Below, piece after piece: positions 1 through 5,631 of a stretch of 12,426 nt of DNA. Each line of letters opens with the position of its first letter. The first letter of the stretch is position 1. Both the position numbers and the translations under genes were made by a program. This stretch comes from Ruthenibacterium sp. (GTDB lineage: Bacteria; Bacillota; Clostridia; Oscillospirales; Ruminococcaceae), in the NCBI GenBank assembly GCA_020025235.1, contig JAHHSL010000046.1, positions 1 to 12,426 on the forward strand, read 5' to 3'. The notes beneath the pieces were generated by a model. The model did not search any database. It was not told where the DNA came from and saw only the letters and a program-made list of their open reading frames with translations.

Positions 1-27
1 ATTGATCGCGATTTCGGTCGGCGGCAT
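1..27 (-). CDS. Start of a gene that leaves the window (first 9 codons)
   Basis: An ATG at 27 on the minus strand opens a frame (MPPTEIAIN...) that continues past the left edge. Seven bases upstream is an AGGAAG ribosome binding site, and a TATAAT-type promoter lies about 280 bases further up on the same strand. A possible 24-residue ORF ends only 20 bases before this start, so the two may be co-translated. Nine residues are too few to name a family. The neighbourhood, with its TnpV-like remnant and AT-rich leader, makes a mobile-element gene such as a recombinase possible, but that is a guess from context only. Confidence 0.45.
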
Positions 28-47
28 AGTTCAACTTCCTTTCTTAT

Positions 48-122
48 TCATTCCGGCGGGGCAGACTGTTCGGTTGATTCTGATTTGAAATACTCAATTA
101 TTAGATACCGCTGGGGTTTCAT
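48..122 (-). CDS. Possible small ORF, 24 residues, leader-peptide-like
   Basis: An ATG at 122 (minus strand) begins MKPQRYLIIEYF..., ending in a TGA at 48-50. An AGAGG element sits five bases before the ATG. The stop lies 20 bases before the ATG of the truncated gene at 27, and between them is that gene's own AGGAAG site. The placement, after structured leader RNA and just before the next gene, resembles a leader peptide or a small first gene of an operon. The peptide has an aromatic/aliphatic first half and a polar, acidic second half; I recognise no family. It may equally be a chance ORF. Confidence 0.3.
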   Translation of the reverse strand: MKPQRYLIIEYFKSESTEQSAPPE

Positions 123-133
123 AAAATCCTCTA

Positions 134-200
134 AAGCCGTTGCAAACAAAGGGGTTTTGCAAACAGCCCACCGTTTTTTTATACGGCTTCACCCCTTGTT
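134..200 (-). repeat. Interlocking inverted repeats (pseudoknot-capable leader)
   Basis: Plus-strand AAGCCGT (134-140) matches ACGGCTT (183-189), and AACAAAGGGGT (145-155) matches ACCCCTTGTT (191-200) with one bulged base. The two pairings cross each other, the layout of an H-type pseudoknot. A third inverted repeat, TTGCAAA (140-146) with TTTGCAA (156-162), overlaps and would compete with both. The segment falls between the minus-strand promoter at 311-339 and the small ORF at 122, so it would be transcribed as 5' leader. It could be a leader control element or DNA-level recombination or replication sites; I do not recognise a known class. Confidence 0.4.
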
Positions 201-310
201 CAGCTTTTCTTGAAGGCATATAAGGGCAAGTACAAGGGAAGAAAAAATCCTATCAAAAGTTAATGACAGAGTTGTGGTGATCGGCAGATGAGCGGCATCT
301 GTGTGAATAT

Positions 311-339
311 ATTATACTGAACGATTTTAGAATGGACAA
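311..339 (-). promoter_or_regulatory. Predicted sigma-A promoter for the left-edge minus-strand genes
   Basis: On the minus strand the -35 box is TTGTCC (334-339; 4 of 6 consensus bases), the spacer is 17 bases, and the -10 box is a perfect TATAAT (311-316). Transcription would start near 304, giving a leader of roughly 180 bases before the small ORF at 122 and 280 bases before the ATG at 27. Confidence 0.45.
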
Positions 340-445
340 GTACGAATACAATCAGCCGGGCGGCATGTGGTACAAGTTGAGGGTGACGATTACCCGCCTG
401 ACCCTACCGGAGAGTGAGAACATTTTGCCTTTTTTCTCCGTGTAA
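332..445 (+). pseudogene. Broken fragment resembling the N-terminus of a TnpV-type transposon protein
   Basis: An ATG at 332 reads MDKYEYNQPGGMWYK, then the frame degrades, returns as LTLPESEN, and stops at 443-445. In the +2 frame the middle of this segment reads EGDDYPPDP. Joined with two small frameshifts, this gives the pattern GG-x-x-Y-x(3-4)-GD(D)Y-x-PD-LTLPE, which I recall as the start of TnpV proteins carried by clostridial transposons (for example GGTY...GDYLIPDLxLPE). No match to the rest of the family (normally about 120 residues) follows. The frame also stays open upstream except for one TGA at 274-276. No good ribosome binding site precedes the ATG. This is a motif-level resemblance; a chance match is possible. 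Confidence 0.3.
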
Positions 446-631
446 AGAAACGTTTTCCCAGCCGGCGTAATTTTTCCGGAAGTTGGTATCTGAAAATTAG
501 TAAGCAGACGCATAAAGGTCATATGGCGCGGCACCATTTGCACCCGATAATTCATAAAAAGCCCTGTCCTGTGCAGAAATAAAGCACTCTCCACGCGAGG
601 ATATGGCGAGGACAGAATCTTCAAGTTTTAA
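446..631. other. Non-coding stretch with no recognised feature
   Basis: This part of the gap before the lipoprotein gene contains only short frames without ribosome binding sites on either strand. I see no RNA gene, no convincing hairpin followed by a T-run, and no repeat. Base composition is AT-richer than the housekeeping genes in the rest of the window. Confidence 0.5.
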
Positions 632-660
632 TAGACGGAATACCGAGTTTGTGATATAGT
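632..660 (+). promoter_or_regulatory. Possible promoter of the LRR lipoprotein gene
   Basis: TAGACG (632-637; 4 of 6) is followed after a 17-base spacer by TATAGT (655-660; 5 of 6). Transcription would start near 667, leaving about 137 bases of leader before the ATG at 804. This is the best-spaced candidate I found upstream of the gene, but the -35 box is weak. Confidence 0.35.
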
Positions 661-803
661 TATAGCAACATAAGCCGCAGAGGTGGAAGTTAGAATATTG
701 CTGTGCATAGCTGAGGTATGAGATATTGCTGGAGCCTGAATTAGTCCGGTAATGTTCTGAATAAAACAGATTGGTGTGCTTATAGAATTTGGAGGAATGA
801 ACA

Positions 804-1526
804 ATGAAAAAAACTTTAGTCTGCATTCTCGTGCTCTGCCTGATGCTGAGCGTAACTGCCTGCGGCAAGGGCGGCACGGATGCGACAGAAAAAAACGAAT
901 CGGAAGCAGCGGTTTCCTCGCAGAATGAATCTGCCGAGACATCGAGCGAAACCGAAAAACCTGCTTCTACAGGTTCTGTCACTCTGGAAGATGTCATGGA
1001 TCACCCGGTTACTCCCGTTGAGGATTTTGAGTATGAAGAGGATGAAGAAACCGGTGGCATTGGTATCACGAACTACAAGGGCAATGATGATATCGTTGTA
1101 ATCCCCGATACCATTGACGGAAAGCCCGTGACTCTGGTTGAAAAGTATTCCTTTGATCTCGGTTCCACGATCAAAGGCATTCGCCTCTCCGACAATGTTA
1201 AGGTGGTGGATGAAGGTGCTTTCGGTCTGAACGACAGTGTGGAGATTGTTGTATTCGGCGCCGGTGTAACCAAAGTGGGGGCATCTGCATTTCAGGACTG
1301 TGTGAAGCTGCATACCATGATCCTGAACGATGGCCTGACTACCATTGATAATTTGGCTTTTTCCGGTTGCGAGGCACTCAAAGAGCTGGAAATCCCTGAC
1401 AGCGTAACAGAGATGATCAACAGCCCCTTCTTTGGTTTGGACGATGACTTTACGGTAATTGGCAAGGCTGGTTCTATAGCCGAAGAGACCGCAGCGAGCA
1501 ATCAAGTTTCCTTCCGGGCAAAATAA
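804..1526 (+). CDS. BspA-like leucine-rich-repeat lipoprotein
   Basis: This 240-residue protein is probably exported and anchored to the outer face of the membrane. Residues 1-20 form a lipoprotein signal: MKK, a hydrophobic core, then the lipobox VTAC with C20 as the lipidated cysteine. Residues 22-60 are a Ser/Thr/Glu-rich linker typical of surface lipoproteins. From about 77 on, a short beta-type lead-in (YEEDEETGGIGITNYKG, then IVVIPDTIDGKPVTLVEKYSF) is followed by LRR_5-type repeats with the x-x-x-AF pattern (DEGAF at 137-140, GASAF at 159-163, DNLAF at 182-186). BspA-like repeats in gut bacteria are linked to binding host or polymer surfaces; the ligand here is unknown. The start is fixed by GGAGG at 791-795, eight bases before the ATG. 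The gene stands alone and is followed by a terminator at 1732. Confidence 0.88.
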   Translation: MKKTLVCILVLCLMLSVTACGKGGTDATEKNESEAAVSSQNESAETSSETEKPASTGSVTLEDVMDHPVTPVEDFEYEEDEETGGIGITNYKGNDDIVVIPDTIDGKPVTLVEKYSFDLGSTIKGIRLSDNVKVVDEGAFGLNDSVEIVVFGAGVTKVGASAFQDCVKLHTMILNDGLTTIDNLAFSGCEALKELEIPDSVTEMINSPFFGLDDDFTVIGKAGSIAEETAASNQVSFRAK

Positions 1527-1731
1527 TTCAGTTCGAGGGTCTGTGTCAGGTATGAAAGTTCGATCCCTCTATCATAGACAGTGAAATAAAACACCGATCA
1601 TGGAGGGAACATCAAGAAAATATCTTCTTTGTCATCCATGACTGAAATCCTCTATTGCATTGCTCAACTCCCATTTTGAATATTGATAGAATACAGTATT
1701 TTCAACTTTTTATTTGCTTTGCAATATGTAT
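1527..1731. other. AT-rich 3' region, no gene seen
   Basis: About 200 bases separate the lipoprotein stop from its likely terminator. The stretch holds a 7-bp inverted repeat TCATGGA (1598-1604) with TCCATGA (1635-1641), and a tRNA-like string GTTCGATCCCTC near 1559. Neither belongs to a complete gene. No frame has both a ribosome binding site and useful length. Confidence 0.5.
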
Positions 1732-1770
1732 CCGCCGTGTATGGTTTTGCGCCGTACACGGCGGTTTTTT
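1732..1770 (+). terminator. Rho-independent terminator after the lipoprotein gene
   Basis: CCGCCGTGTA (1732-1741) pairs perfectly with TACACGGCGG (1755-1764), directly followed by six T's (1765-1770). It faces the plus strand and lies about 205 bases after the lipoprotein stop, with no other plus-strand gene in between. Confidence 0.88.
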
Positions 1771-2038
1771 GTCTAAGTCATCACTCTCTGTCAAAGGACT
1801 TTTCCGAGCGTGTTTTTGTTCGCCCTATCGCTGAAGCTGCCGGAGTTTTTCTCTGACGCGTTCCCTTTCAGGAGGGCTGCGGGCAGAGCGTCACAGCGGC
1901 GGCACAGCTTCTGCGCGGCAGGCCGCGGGGAAGTGAGCGGTGCGTCACTGCAAAGGTGCGGCAGTTCATGTTCCGTGCGTTCTTTCTGCGCTATAAACAG
2001 CACCCTTTCGGCGTGGGGCCGCTGCGCATAATAATACA
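1771..2038. other. GC-rich gene-free stretch
   Basis: Frames of about 70 codons are open on both strands here, but they lack ribosome binding sites, start at poor codons or at unremarkable positions, and show no family resemblance. Composition jumps from AT-rich to GC-rich near 1840. I see no RNA gene or mobile element. Confidence 0.45.
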
Positions 2039-2076
2039 GCAGAAGGCCGTCTTTTGCAAGACGGCCTTCTGCTTTT
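2039..2076. terminator. Strong hairpin terminator, end of the eda-kdgK operon
   Basis: GCAGAAGGCCGTCTT (2039-2053) pairs perfectly with AAGACGGCCTTCTGC (2058-2072) around a TTGC loop. On the plus strand TTTT follows at once; on the minus strand the downstream side is TGTATTATTATG, a weaker T-rich tail. The only gene that clearly needs it is kdgK, which ends 77 bases to the right on the minus strand, so it most likely works in that direction and may block transcription from the left as well. Confidence 0.8.
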
Positions 2077-2148
2077 GGAGATAGAGTATTTGAATTTTTG
2101 CTGGGCTGCGGAAACGTATGTTCCGGTGTTGCAGACGATAAGCGCTAA

Positions 2149-3180
2149 TTATCGCTGAACACGGCCGGAACCGTCGCCGCCCGCAAGCTTTTCAACTTCA
2201 GCAACCGTAGCGAAGTTGTAGTCGCCCTCGATGGAGTGCTTCAGAGCGGAAGCAGCAACTGCGAACTCGACTGCTTCCTGCGTGTTTTTGCCGGAAAGCA
2301 GAGAGTAGATCAGGCCGCCGCCGAAGCTGTCGCCGCCGCCGATACGGTCGATGATGTGAAGGTGATAGAGTTTGGAGAAGCAGTACTCGTCGTTTTTGAC
2401 GTTGTACAGCATTGCGCTCCAGTCGTTATCGAAAGCGGATTTGCTTTCACGCAGGGTGATAGCAACCATTTCGAAGTTGAATTTGTCAGCCAGCTGCTTT
2501 GCAACGCTCTTGTAGCCTTCCTTGTTCAGCTCGCCGCCGGTGATATCGGTGTTTTCTGCTTCGATGCCGAAAACGTCCTTTGCGTCTTCCTCGTTGGAAA
2601 TGCACACGTCAACATACTGGCACAGGTCGGTCATGGCAGCGCGTGCTTCGTCGCGCGTCCACAGCTTGCCGCGGTAGTTCAAATCGCAGCTGATCTTTAC
2701 GCCGTGTGCCTTTGCAGCCTTGCAGGCTTCGCGGCAGATTTCCACAACGTTTGCGCCCAGAGCCGGGGTGATGCCGGTGAAGTGGAACCAATCCACGCCC
2801 TCGAAGATTGCGTCCCAGTCGAAATCAGCCGTGGAAGCTTCGCTGATTGCGGAGTGAGCACGGTCGTAGATGCAGACGCTCGGACGCTGGGAAGCGCCCT
2901 TTTCGTTGAAGTAGATGCCCACACGGTCGCCGCCGCGGGTGATCTTCGTGGTATCAACACCGTAACGGCGCAGGCTGTTCACAGCGCACTGGCCGATCGC
3001 GTGTGCGGGCAGCTTCGTGACAAAAGCTGCGTCCATGCCGTAGTTGGCAAGGCTGACTGCGACGTTGGCTTCGCCGCCGCCGAAGGTGAACTCCAGGTGA
3101 TCTGCCTGAACGAAGCGCTCGTAGTTATAGGGCTGCAGGCGAATCATCAGTTCGCCGAAGGTGACAACTTTCTTTGCCAT
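2149..3180 (-). CDS. kdgK: 2-keto-3-deoxygluconate kinase, PfkB family
   Basis: This cytoplasmic sugar kinase probably phosphorylates 2-keto-3-deoxygluconate (KDG) with ATP to give KDPG. At 343 residues it has typical length. PfkB/ribokinase features are clear: FGELMIRL at the N-terminus, the substrate-binding glycine motif FGGGEANVAVSLANYG (33-48), DLNYRGKLW (166-174; KDG kinases usually have DxNYRxxLW), SNEEDA (195-200), and the ATP/anion-hole motif DRIGGGDSFGGGL (278-290) with catalytic base D284. The last motif reads GGGDSF rather than the more usual GAGDxF, a conservative change. An AGGAGA site lies about nine bases before the ATG. It is the second gene of an operon, 63 bases after the KDPG aldolase, whose substrate it makes; that neighbour is the main reason to prefer KDG over other PfkB substrates. 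Confidence 0.9.
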   Translation of the reverse strand: MAKKVVTFGELMIRLQPYNYERFVQADHLEFTFGGGEANVAVSLANYGMDAAFVTKLPAHAIGQCAVNSLRRYGVDTTKITRGGDRVGIYFNEKGASQRPSVCIYDRAHSAISEASTADFDWDAIFEGVDWFHFTGITPALGANVVEICREACKAAKAHGVKISCDLNYRGKLWTRDEARAAMTDLCQYVDVCISNEEDAKDVFGIEAENTDITGGELNKEGYKSVAKQLADKFNFEMVAITLRESKSAFDNDWSAMLYNVKNDEYCFSKLYHLHIIDRIGGGDSFGGGLIYSLLSGKNTQEAVEFAVAASALKHSIEGDYNFATVAEVEKLAGGDGSGRVQR

Positions 3181-3243
3181 AATGTAGTTTCTCCTGTTCT
3201 TGTTTTAGTGTAAATCAAAAAACGCGGCACATGGTGCAGACGC

Positions 3244-4206
3244 TTATTTCTGTACAAGGTGGATCGCGAAGCCGCCGACTTCATCTGCAAGGTAGCAGGC
3301 GATGTTCTTGCCGTTCTTGTTGACCATGCTGCTCATGTCGAACTTCACGCCGCGGCGGCCCAGATGATAGACGGCACGGTCGATGTTGTTGCACTTGACA
3401 GCGATGTGGCCCAGTCTGCCGCGGCCCTTGGACTTCATGATCTCGAATTCCTTATTGCCGACGAAGATGCTGGAATTGCCCACGGCGACCTTCTTGTTCA
3501 GCAGGGTGCCCAGCAGGTTTGCGGTTGCCAGTGCTTCGTCTTCGTTTTCGCAGTTGATGCCGATGTGGCCGATCTCAAGGCCGAGCATCACGTCAACGGC
3601 TTCCTTGCTCATCTCGGTGATCTTTGCCCAGTCGCCCGCCTTGATGACGTCGGATTTGCACATCCAGGTGCCGCCGACTGCGATGATCTGGTCATAGCCG
3701 AGGTAATCGTTCACGTTCTTTGCGTTGACGCCGCCGGTGCACATCCACTTTGCGGATTTCAGTGCAGCGCCGATGTTCTTGAGCATGGCAACGCCGCCGT
3801 TTGCCTCTGCCGGGAAGAACTTGAGCGTATCGCAGCCAAGGTTCATAGCCTGCTGCATTTCGCCTGCGGTGGCGGTGCCGGGCATTGCAATGCCGCCCTT
3901 GCTGATGACATGCTCGACAACATTGGGGTCAAAGCCCGGGGCAACGATAAAGGATGCGCCGGCAGCCATTGCGCGGTCTGCCTGATCTTTCGTCAGAACA
4001 GTACCTGCGCCCAGCAGCATTTCGGGCATTTCCTCGTGGATCTTGCGGATGCACTCTTCGGCACATGCGGTGCGGAAGGTGACCTCTGCTGCGGGCAGGC
4101 CGCCGTCTGCAAGGGCTTTGCAAAGGGGCAGTGCCTCATCCACGCTGTTGAAAGCGATAACCGGGATGATGCCGATTTCGTAAACTTTCTGGAGTACTTC
4201 GTTCAT
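3244..4206 (-). CDS. eda: KDPG/KHG aldolase fused to a C-terminal VOC-like domain
   Basis: Residues 1-205 form a class I KDPG aldolase (TIM barrel), cleaving 2-keto-3-deoxy-6-phosphogluconate to pyruvate and glyceraldehyde-3-phosphate; the family often also splits 4-hydroxy-2-oxoglutarate. Visible signatures are EVTFRT with catalytic E41 and phosphate-side R45, GAGTVL (66-71), APGFDP (89-94), PGTATAGE (109-116), the Schiff-base lysine K129 in LKFFPAE, and GGV at 158-160. Ordinary Eda proteins end near 205-215 residues. This one runs to 320. Residues 210-320 show two paired beta-alpha units beginning GHIGINC and GHIAVKC, as in glyoxalase/VOC folds; H214, E253 or E255, H267 and H316 sit where VOC metal ligands usually lie. 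The start at 4206 is chosen because AGGAG lies nine bases upstream; the longer frame from 4269 begins only 15 bases after the predicted transcription start. First gene of the operon with kdgK. Confidence 0.9.
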   Translation of the reverse strand: MNEVLQKVYEIGIIPVIAFNSVDEALPLCKALADGGLPAAEVTFRTACAEECIRKIHEEMPEMLLGAGTVLTKDQADRAMAAGASFIVAPGFDPNVVEHVISKGGIAMPGTATAGEMQQAMNLGCDTLKFFPAEANGGVAMLKNIGAALKSAKWMCTGGVNAKNVNDYLGYDQIIAVGGTWMCKSDVIKAGDWAKITEMSKEAVDVMLGLEIGHIGINCENEDEALATANLLGTLLNKKVAVGNSSIFVGNKEFEIMKSKGRGRLGHIAVKCNNIDRAVYHLGRRGVKFDMSSMVNKNGKNIACYLADEVGGFAIHLVQK

Positions 4207-4260
4207 TCTGATCTTCTCCTTTATCTGTGTAAAATATCGTTTTAACAGATTCCGTATAGT

Positions 4261-4278
4261 GGAACGCATGATCGTTCC
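4261..4278. promoter_or_regulatory. Candidate operator at the eda-kdgK promoter
   Basis: GGAACG-CATGAT-CGTTCC is a perfect palindrome in its 6-bp arms. It covers about +7 to +24 relative to the predicted start of the minus-strand eda-kdgK transcript, a position where a bound protein would block RNA polymerase. The neighbouring IclR-family gene is the obvious candidate binder. This is an inference from position and symmetry. Confidence 0.5.
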
Positions 4279-4290
4279 CTTTTCGGTTTC

Positions 4291-4318
4291 ATTATAAACA
4301 AACAGGCAGTAATGTCAA
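4291..4318 (-). promoter_or_regulatory. Consensus promoter of the eda-kdgK operon
   Basis: On the minus strand a perfect TTGACA (4313-4318) is followed by a 16-base spacer and a perfect TATAAT (4291-4296). Transcription should start near 4284, leaving a leader of about 78 bases before the ATG at 4206. Such a strong promoter fits an operon controlled by repression. Confidence 0.85.
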
Positions 4319-4319
4319 T

Positions 4320-4347
4320 GCGTTTCTTGCGTTTTTTGCTGAAACGT
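4320..4347. promoter_or_regulatory. Possible second regulator site between the divergent promoters
   Basis: GCGTTTC (4320-4326) and GAAACGT (4341-4347) are inverted half-sites separated by 14 bases, just upstream of the eda -35 box. They match the half-sites GRAACG/CGTTYC of the two promoter-proximal palindromes, but the wide spacing makes this site the weakest of the three. Confidence 0.25.
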
Positions 4348-4379
4348 CCTTAATTTTGCCAATATTTGCGTATTGCGGC

Positions 4380-4408
4380 TTGCAGGAATGAAAAAAACAG
4401 GGTACAAT
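4380..4408 (+). promoter_or_regulatory. Promoter of the IclR-family regulator gene
   Basis: TTGCAG (4380-4385; 3 of 6) is followed after 17 bases by TACAAT (4403-4408; 5 of 6). Transcription would start near 4415. It is divergent from the much stronger eda promoter about 70 bases to the left, as expected for a regulator and its target operon. Confidence 0.55.
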
Positions 4409-4419
4409 GCAAACAGAAA

Positions 4420-4442
4420 GGCGTTTCACTCAGCGGAACGCC
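4420..4442. promoter_or_regulatory. Candidate operator at the regulator's own promoter
   Basis: GGCGTTTC (4420-4427) and GGAACGCC (4435-4442) form an imperfect palindrome around a 7-base centre. It begins about six bases after the predicted start of the regulator transcript, the same relative position as the palindrome at 4261-4278 on the eda side. The half-sites match (GRAACG/CGTTYC), although here they point in the opposite order. Autoregulation is the likely meaning. Confidence 0.45.
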
Positions 4443-4466
4443 GAGAGCGGAAAAGGGGATGGATCC

Positions 4467-5240
4467 ATGGAAAACGGCGGCGGGGTGCAGAGCGTTGAAC
4501 GCATTTTTGCCCTGATCGAGGTGCTGTGTGCGCATCCGAAGGGCGCGTCGCTGCAGACGATCAGCGCGCAGGCGGGGCTTGCAAAAAGCACGGCGCACCG
4601 TCTGCTGGCAAGCCTGGTGTCGCTGGGCTATGCCGCGCAGGATACCTTTACATCGCATTATCGGCTTACGATGAAGATGTTTGAGCTTTCCAGCGGCATC
4701 ATCAATGATATGGATATCATGTCCGTTGCAAAGCCGCATCTGGATAAGCTTTCGCGGCGCACGGGCGAAGCGGTGCATCTTGTCATTCAGGACGGCGTCG
4801 ATATCGTGTACATCTATAAGGCCGAAGCGGAAGCGGATTCCACCAGCGTGCATATGTCAAGCCATGTGGGGCTGCGCATCCCGATGTACTGCACCGGCGT
4901 GGGCAAGGCGATCCTTGCAACACAAAGCTACGGCGAAGCCGAGCGCGTGTGGCACAAAAGCCGCATCCGTCCGCTGACGAACCGGACGATCACGGATTTT
5001 CCCGCATTTGTGGAAGAATTAAAGCGCGTGCGCATGACGGGCTATGCCGTGGACGACGAGGAAAATGAGCCGGGGATCCGCTGCGTTGCACTGGCGGTGC
5101 CGGGGATGAACGGGCGCGCGGAAGCGGCGTTCAGCATTTCGGGCTATGCGGCGCAGATGACGAACGACAGGCTGGAATCGCTCGCGCGCATCGGGCTTGC
5201 CACGCGGCAGGACATCCTGCGTGATCTGGGCTGGAAATAA
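4467..5240 (+). CDS. IclR-family transcriptional regulator, probably of KDG/uronate catabolism
   Basis: This 257-residue cytoplasmic DNA-binding protein has the two domains of the IclR family. Residues 5-67 are a winged helix-turn-helix (VQSVERIFALIEVL..., with recognition helix near LAKSTAHRLLASLVSLGY, 38-55). Residues 85-255 form the effector-binding domain, with GEAVHLVIQDG (100-110), the conserved YCTGVGKAILA (141-151), and GYAVDDEENEPGIRCVALAV (192-211). The frame is open from 4407, but I choose 4467 because GGGG/GATGG stands just before that ATG and family members normally start a few residues before the VQSVERxxxIL helix. It is divergent from eda-kdgK, whose promoter it probably controls, sensing KDG or a related keto acid as KdgR-type members do in other bacteria. 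The ligand is inferred from context only. Confidence 0.88.
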   Translation: MENGGGVQSVERIFALIEVLCAHPKGASLQTISAQAGLAKSTAHRLLASLVSLGYAAQDTFTSHYRLTMKMFELSSGIINDMDIMSVAKPHLDKLSRRTGEAVHLVIQDGVDIVYIYKAEAEADSTSVHMSSHVGLRIPMYCTGVGKAILATQSYGEAERVWHKSRIRPLTNRTITDFPAFVEELKRVRMTGYAVDDEENEPGIRCVALAVPGMNGRAEAAFSISGYAAQMTNDRLESLARIGLATRQDILRDLGWK

Positions 5241-5257
5241 ACTAATGCAGAAAAAAG

Positions 5258-5295
5258 GAAAAGGCGTGTGTACCGAAGGGTGCACACGCCTTTTT
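5258..5295 (+). terminator. Terminator after the IclR-family gene
   Basis: AAAGGCGTGTG (5260-5270) pairs with CACACGCCTTT (5283-5293) and is followed by further T's to 5295. It begins about 20 bases after the stop codon of the regulator. The A-run before the stem (5251-5256) gives a short T-run on the minus strand too, so weak two-way function is possible. Confidence 0.88.
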
Positions 5296-5528
5296 AATGC
5301 AGCGCAAAAGAAAAGCACAGGCGGGGAAAATGCGGGAACGGGGGGATGCGGGGAAAGAAGCACGGAAAAGGCAAACGCCGCGCATCCCGGTGCGCAGCCC
5401 GCCCGCGCTGTGCCGCGGTTCCGGCAAAAATGACGCAGTGCCGCCGCTACGCAGCTTTGCCGCACAATGAACGAACCGCGGGCAATCCCGTCCGCACCTG
5501 TGTTCGCGGCCGAAGCGGCAACGCTTCG
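5296..5528. other. GC-rich gene-free stretch between two convergent terminators
   Basis: An ATG at 5298 opens 57 codons rich in Arg, Lys and Pro, but it starts inside the T-run of the preceding terminator and has no ribosome binding site. A minus-strand frame crosses the whole stretch but would start inside the rny terminator. Neither looks real. I see no RNA gene. Confidence 0.5.
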
Positions 5529-5618
5529 CTTTGCACCTGCTGCCCGCTTTGCACCTGCTGCCCGCTTTGCACCTGCTGCCCGCTTCGCACCTGCCGACCG
5601 CTTCGCACCTGCCGACCG
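5529..5618. repeat. Five tandem copies of an 18-bp unit
   Basis: Three identical copies of CTTTGCACCTGCTGCCCG (5529-5582) are followed directly by two identical copies of CTTCGCACCTGCCGACCG (5583-5618). The two versions differ at four positions. The unit length is a multiple of three, so open frames through it become hexapeptide repeats (FAPAAR/FAPADR on the plus strand, SRCKAG/GRCEAG on the minus strand), but no frame has a credible start. It sits between the iclR and rny terminators and is best described as a minisatellite. Confidence 0.9.
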
Positions 5619-5631
5619 ATGCAGAAAACGG

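Noticed and set aside
1556..1572. GTTCGATCCCTCTATC, like the 3' end of a tRNA or an att site
   Set aside because: The bases around the TTCGATC loop do not form a T-arm, and there is no acceptor partner, anticodon arm or second copy to make an att pair.
1791..2031. Open frames of about 70 codons on both strands
   Set aside because: They lack ribosome binding sites, overlap each other on opposite strands, and show no recognisable features; chance openness in GC-rich DNA explains them.
2109..2125. CGGAA...TTCCG palindrome downstream of kdgK, resembling the promoter operators
   Set aside because: The arms are only 5 bp and lack the CG next to AA/TT seen in the promoter sites, and the site lies after the operon rather than at a promoter.
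2236..4245. Long plus-strand frames opposite kdgK and eda
   Set aside because: Both are reverse shadows of genes with clear active-site motifs on the minus strand, and neither has a ribosome binding site.
5529..5618. Tandem repeats considered as a CRISPR array
   Set aside because: The 18-bp units follow each other with no spacers, and there are no cas genes in the window.
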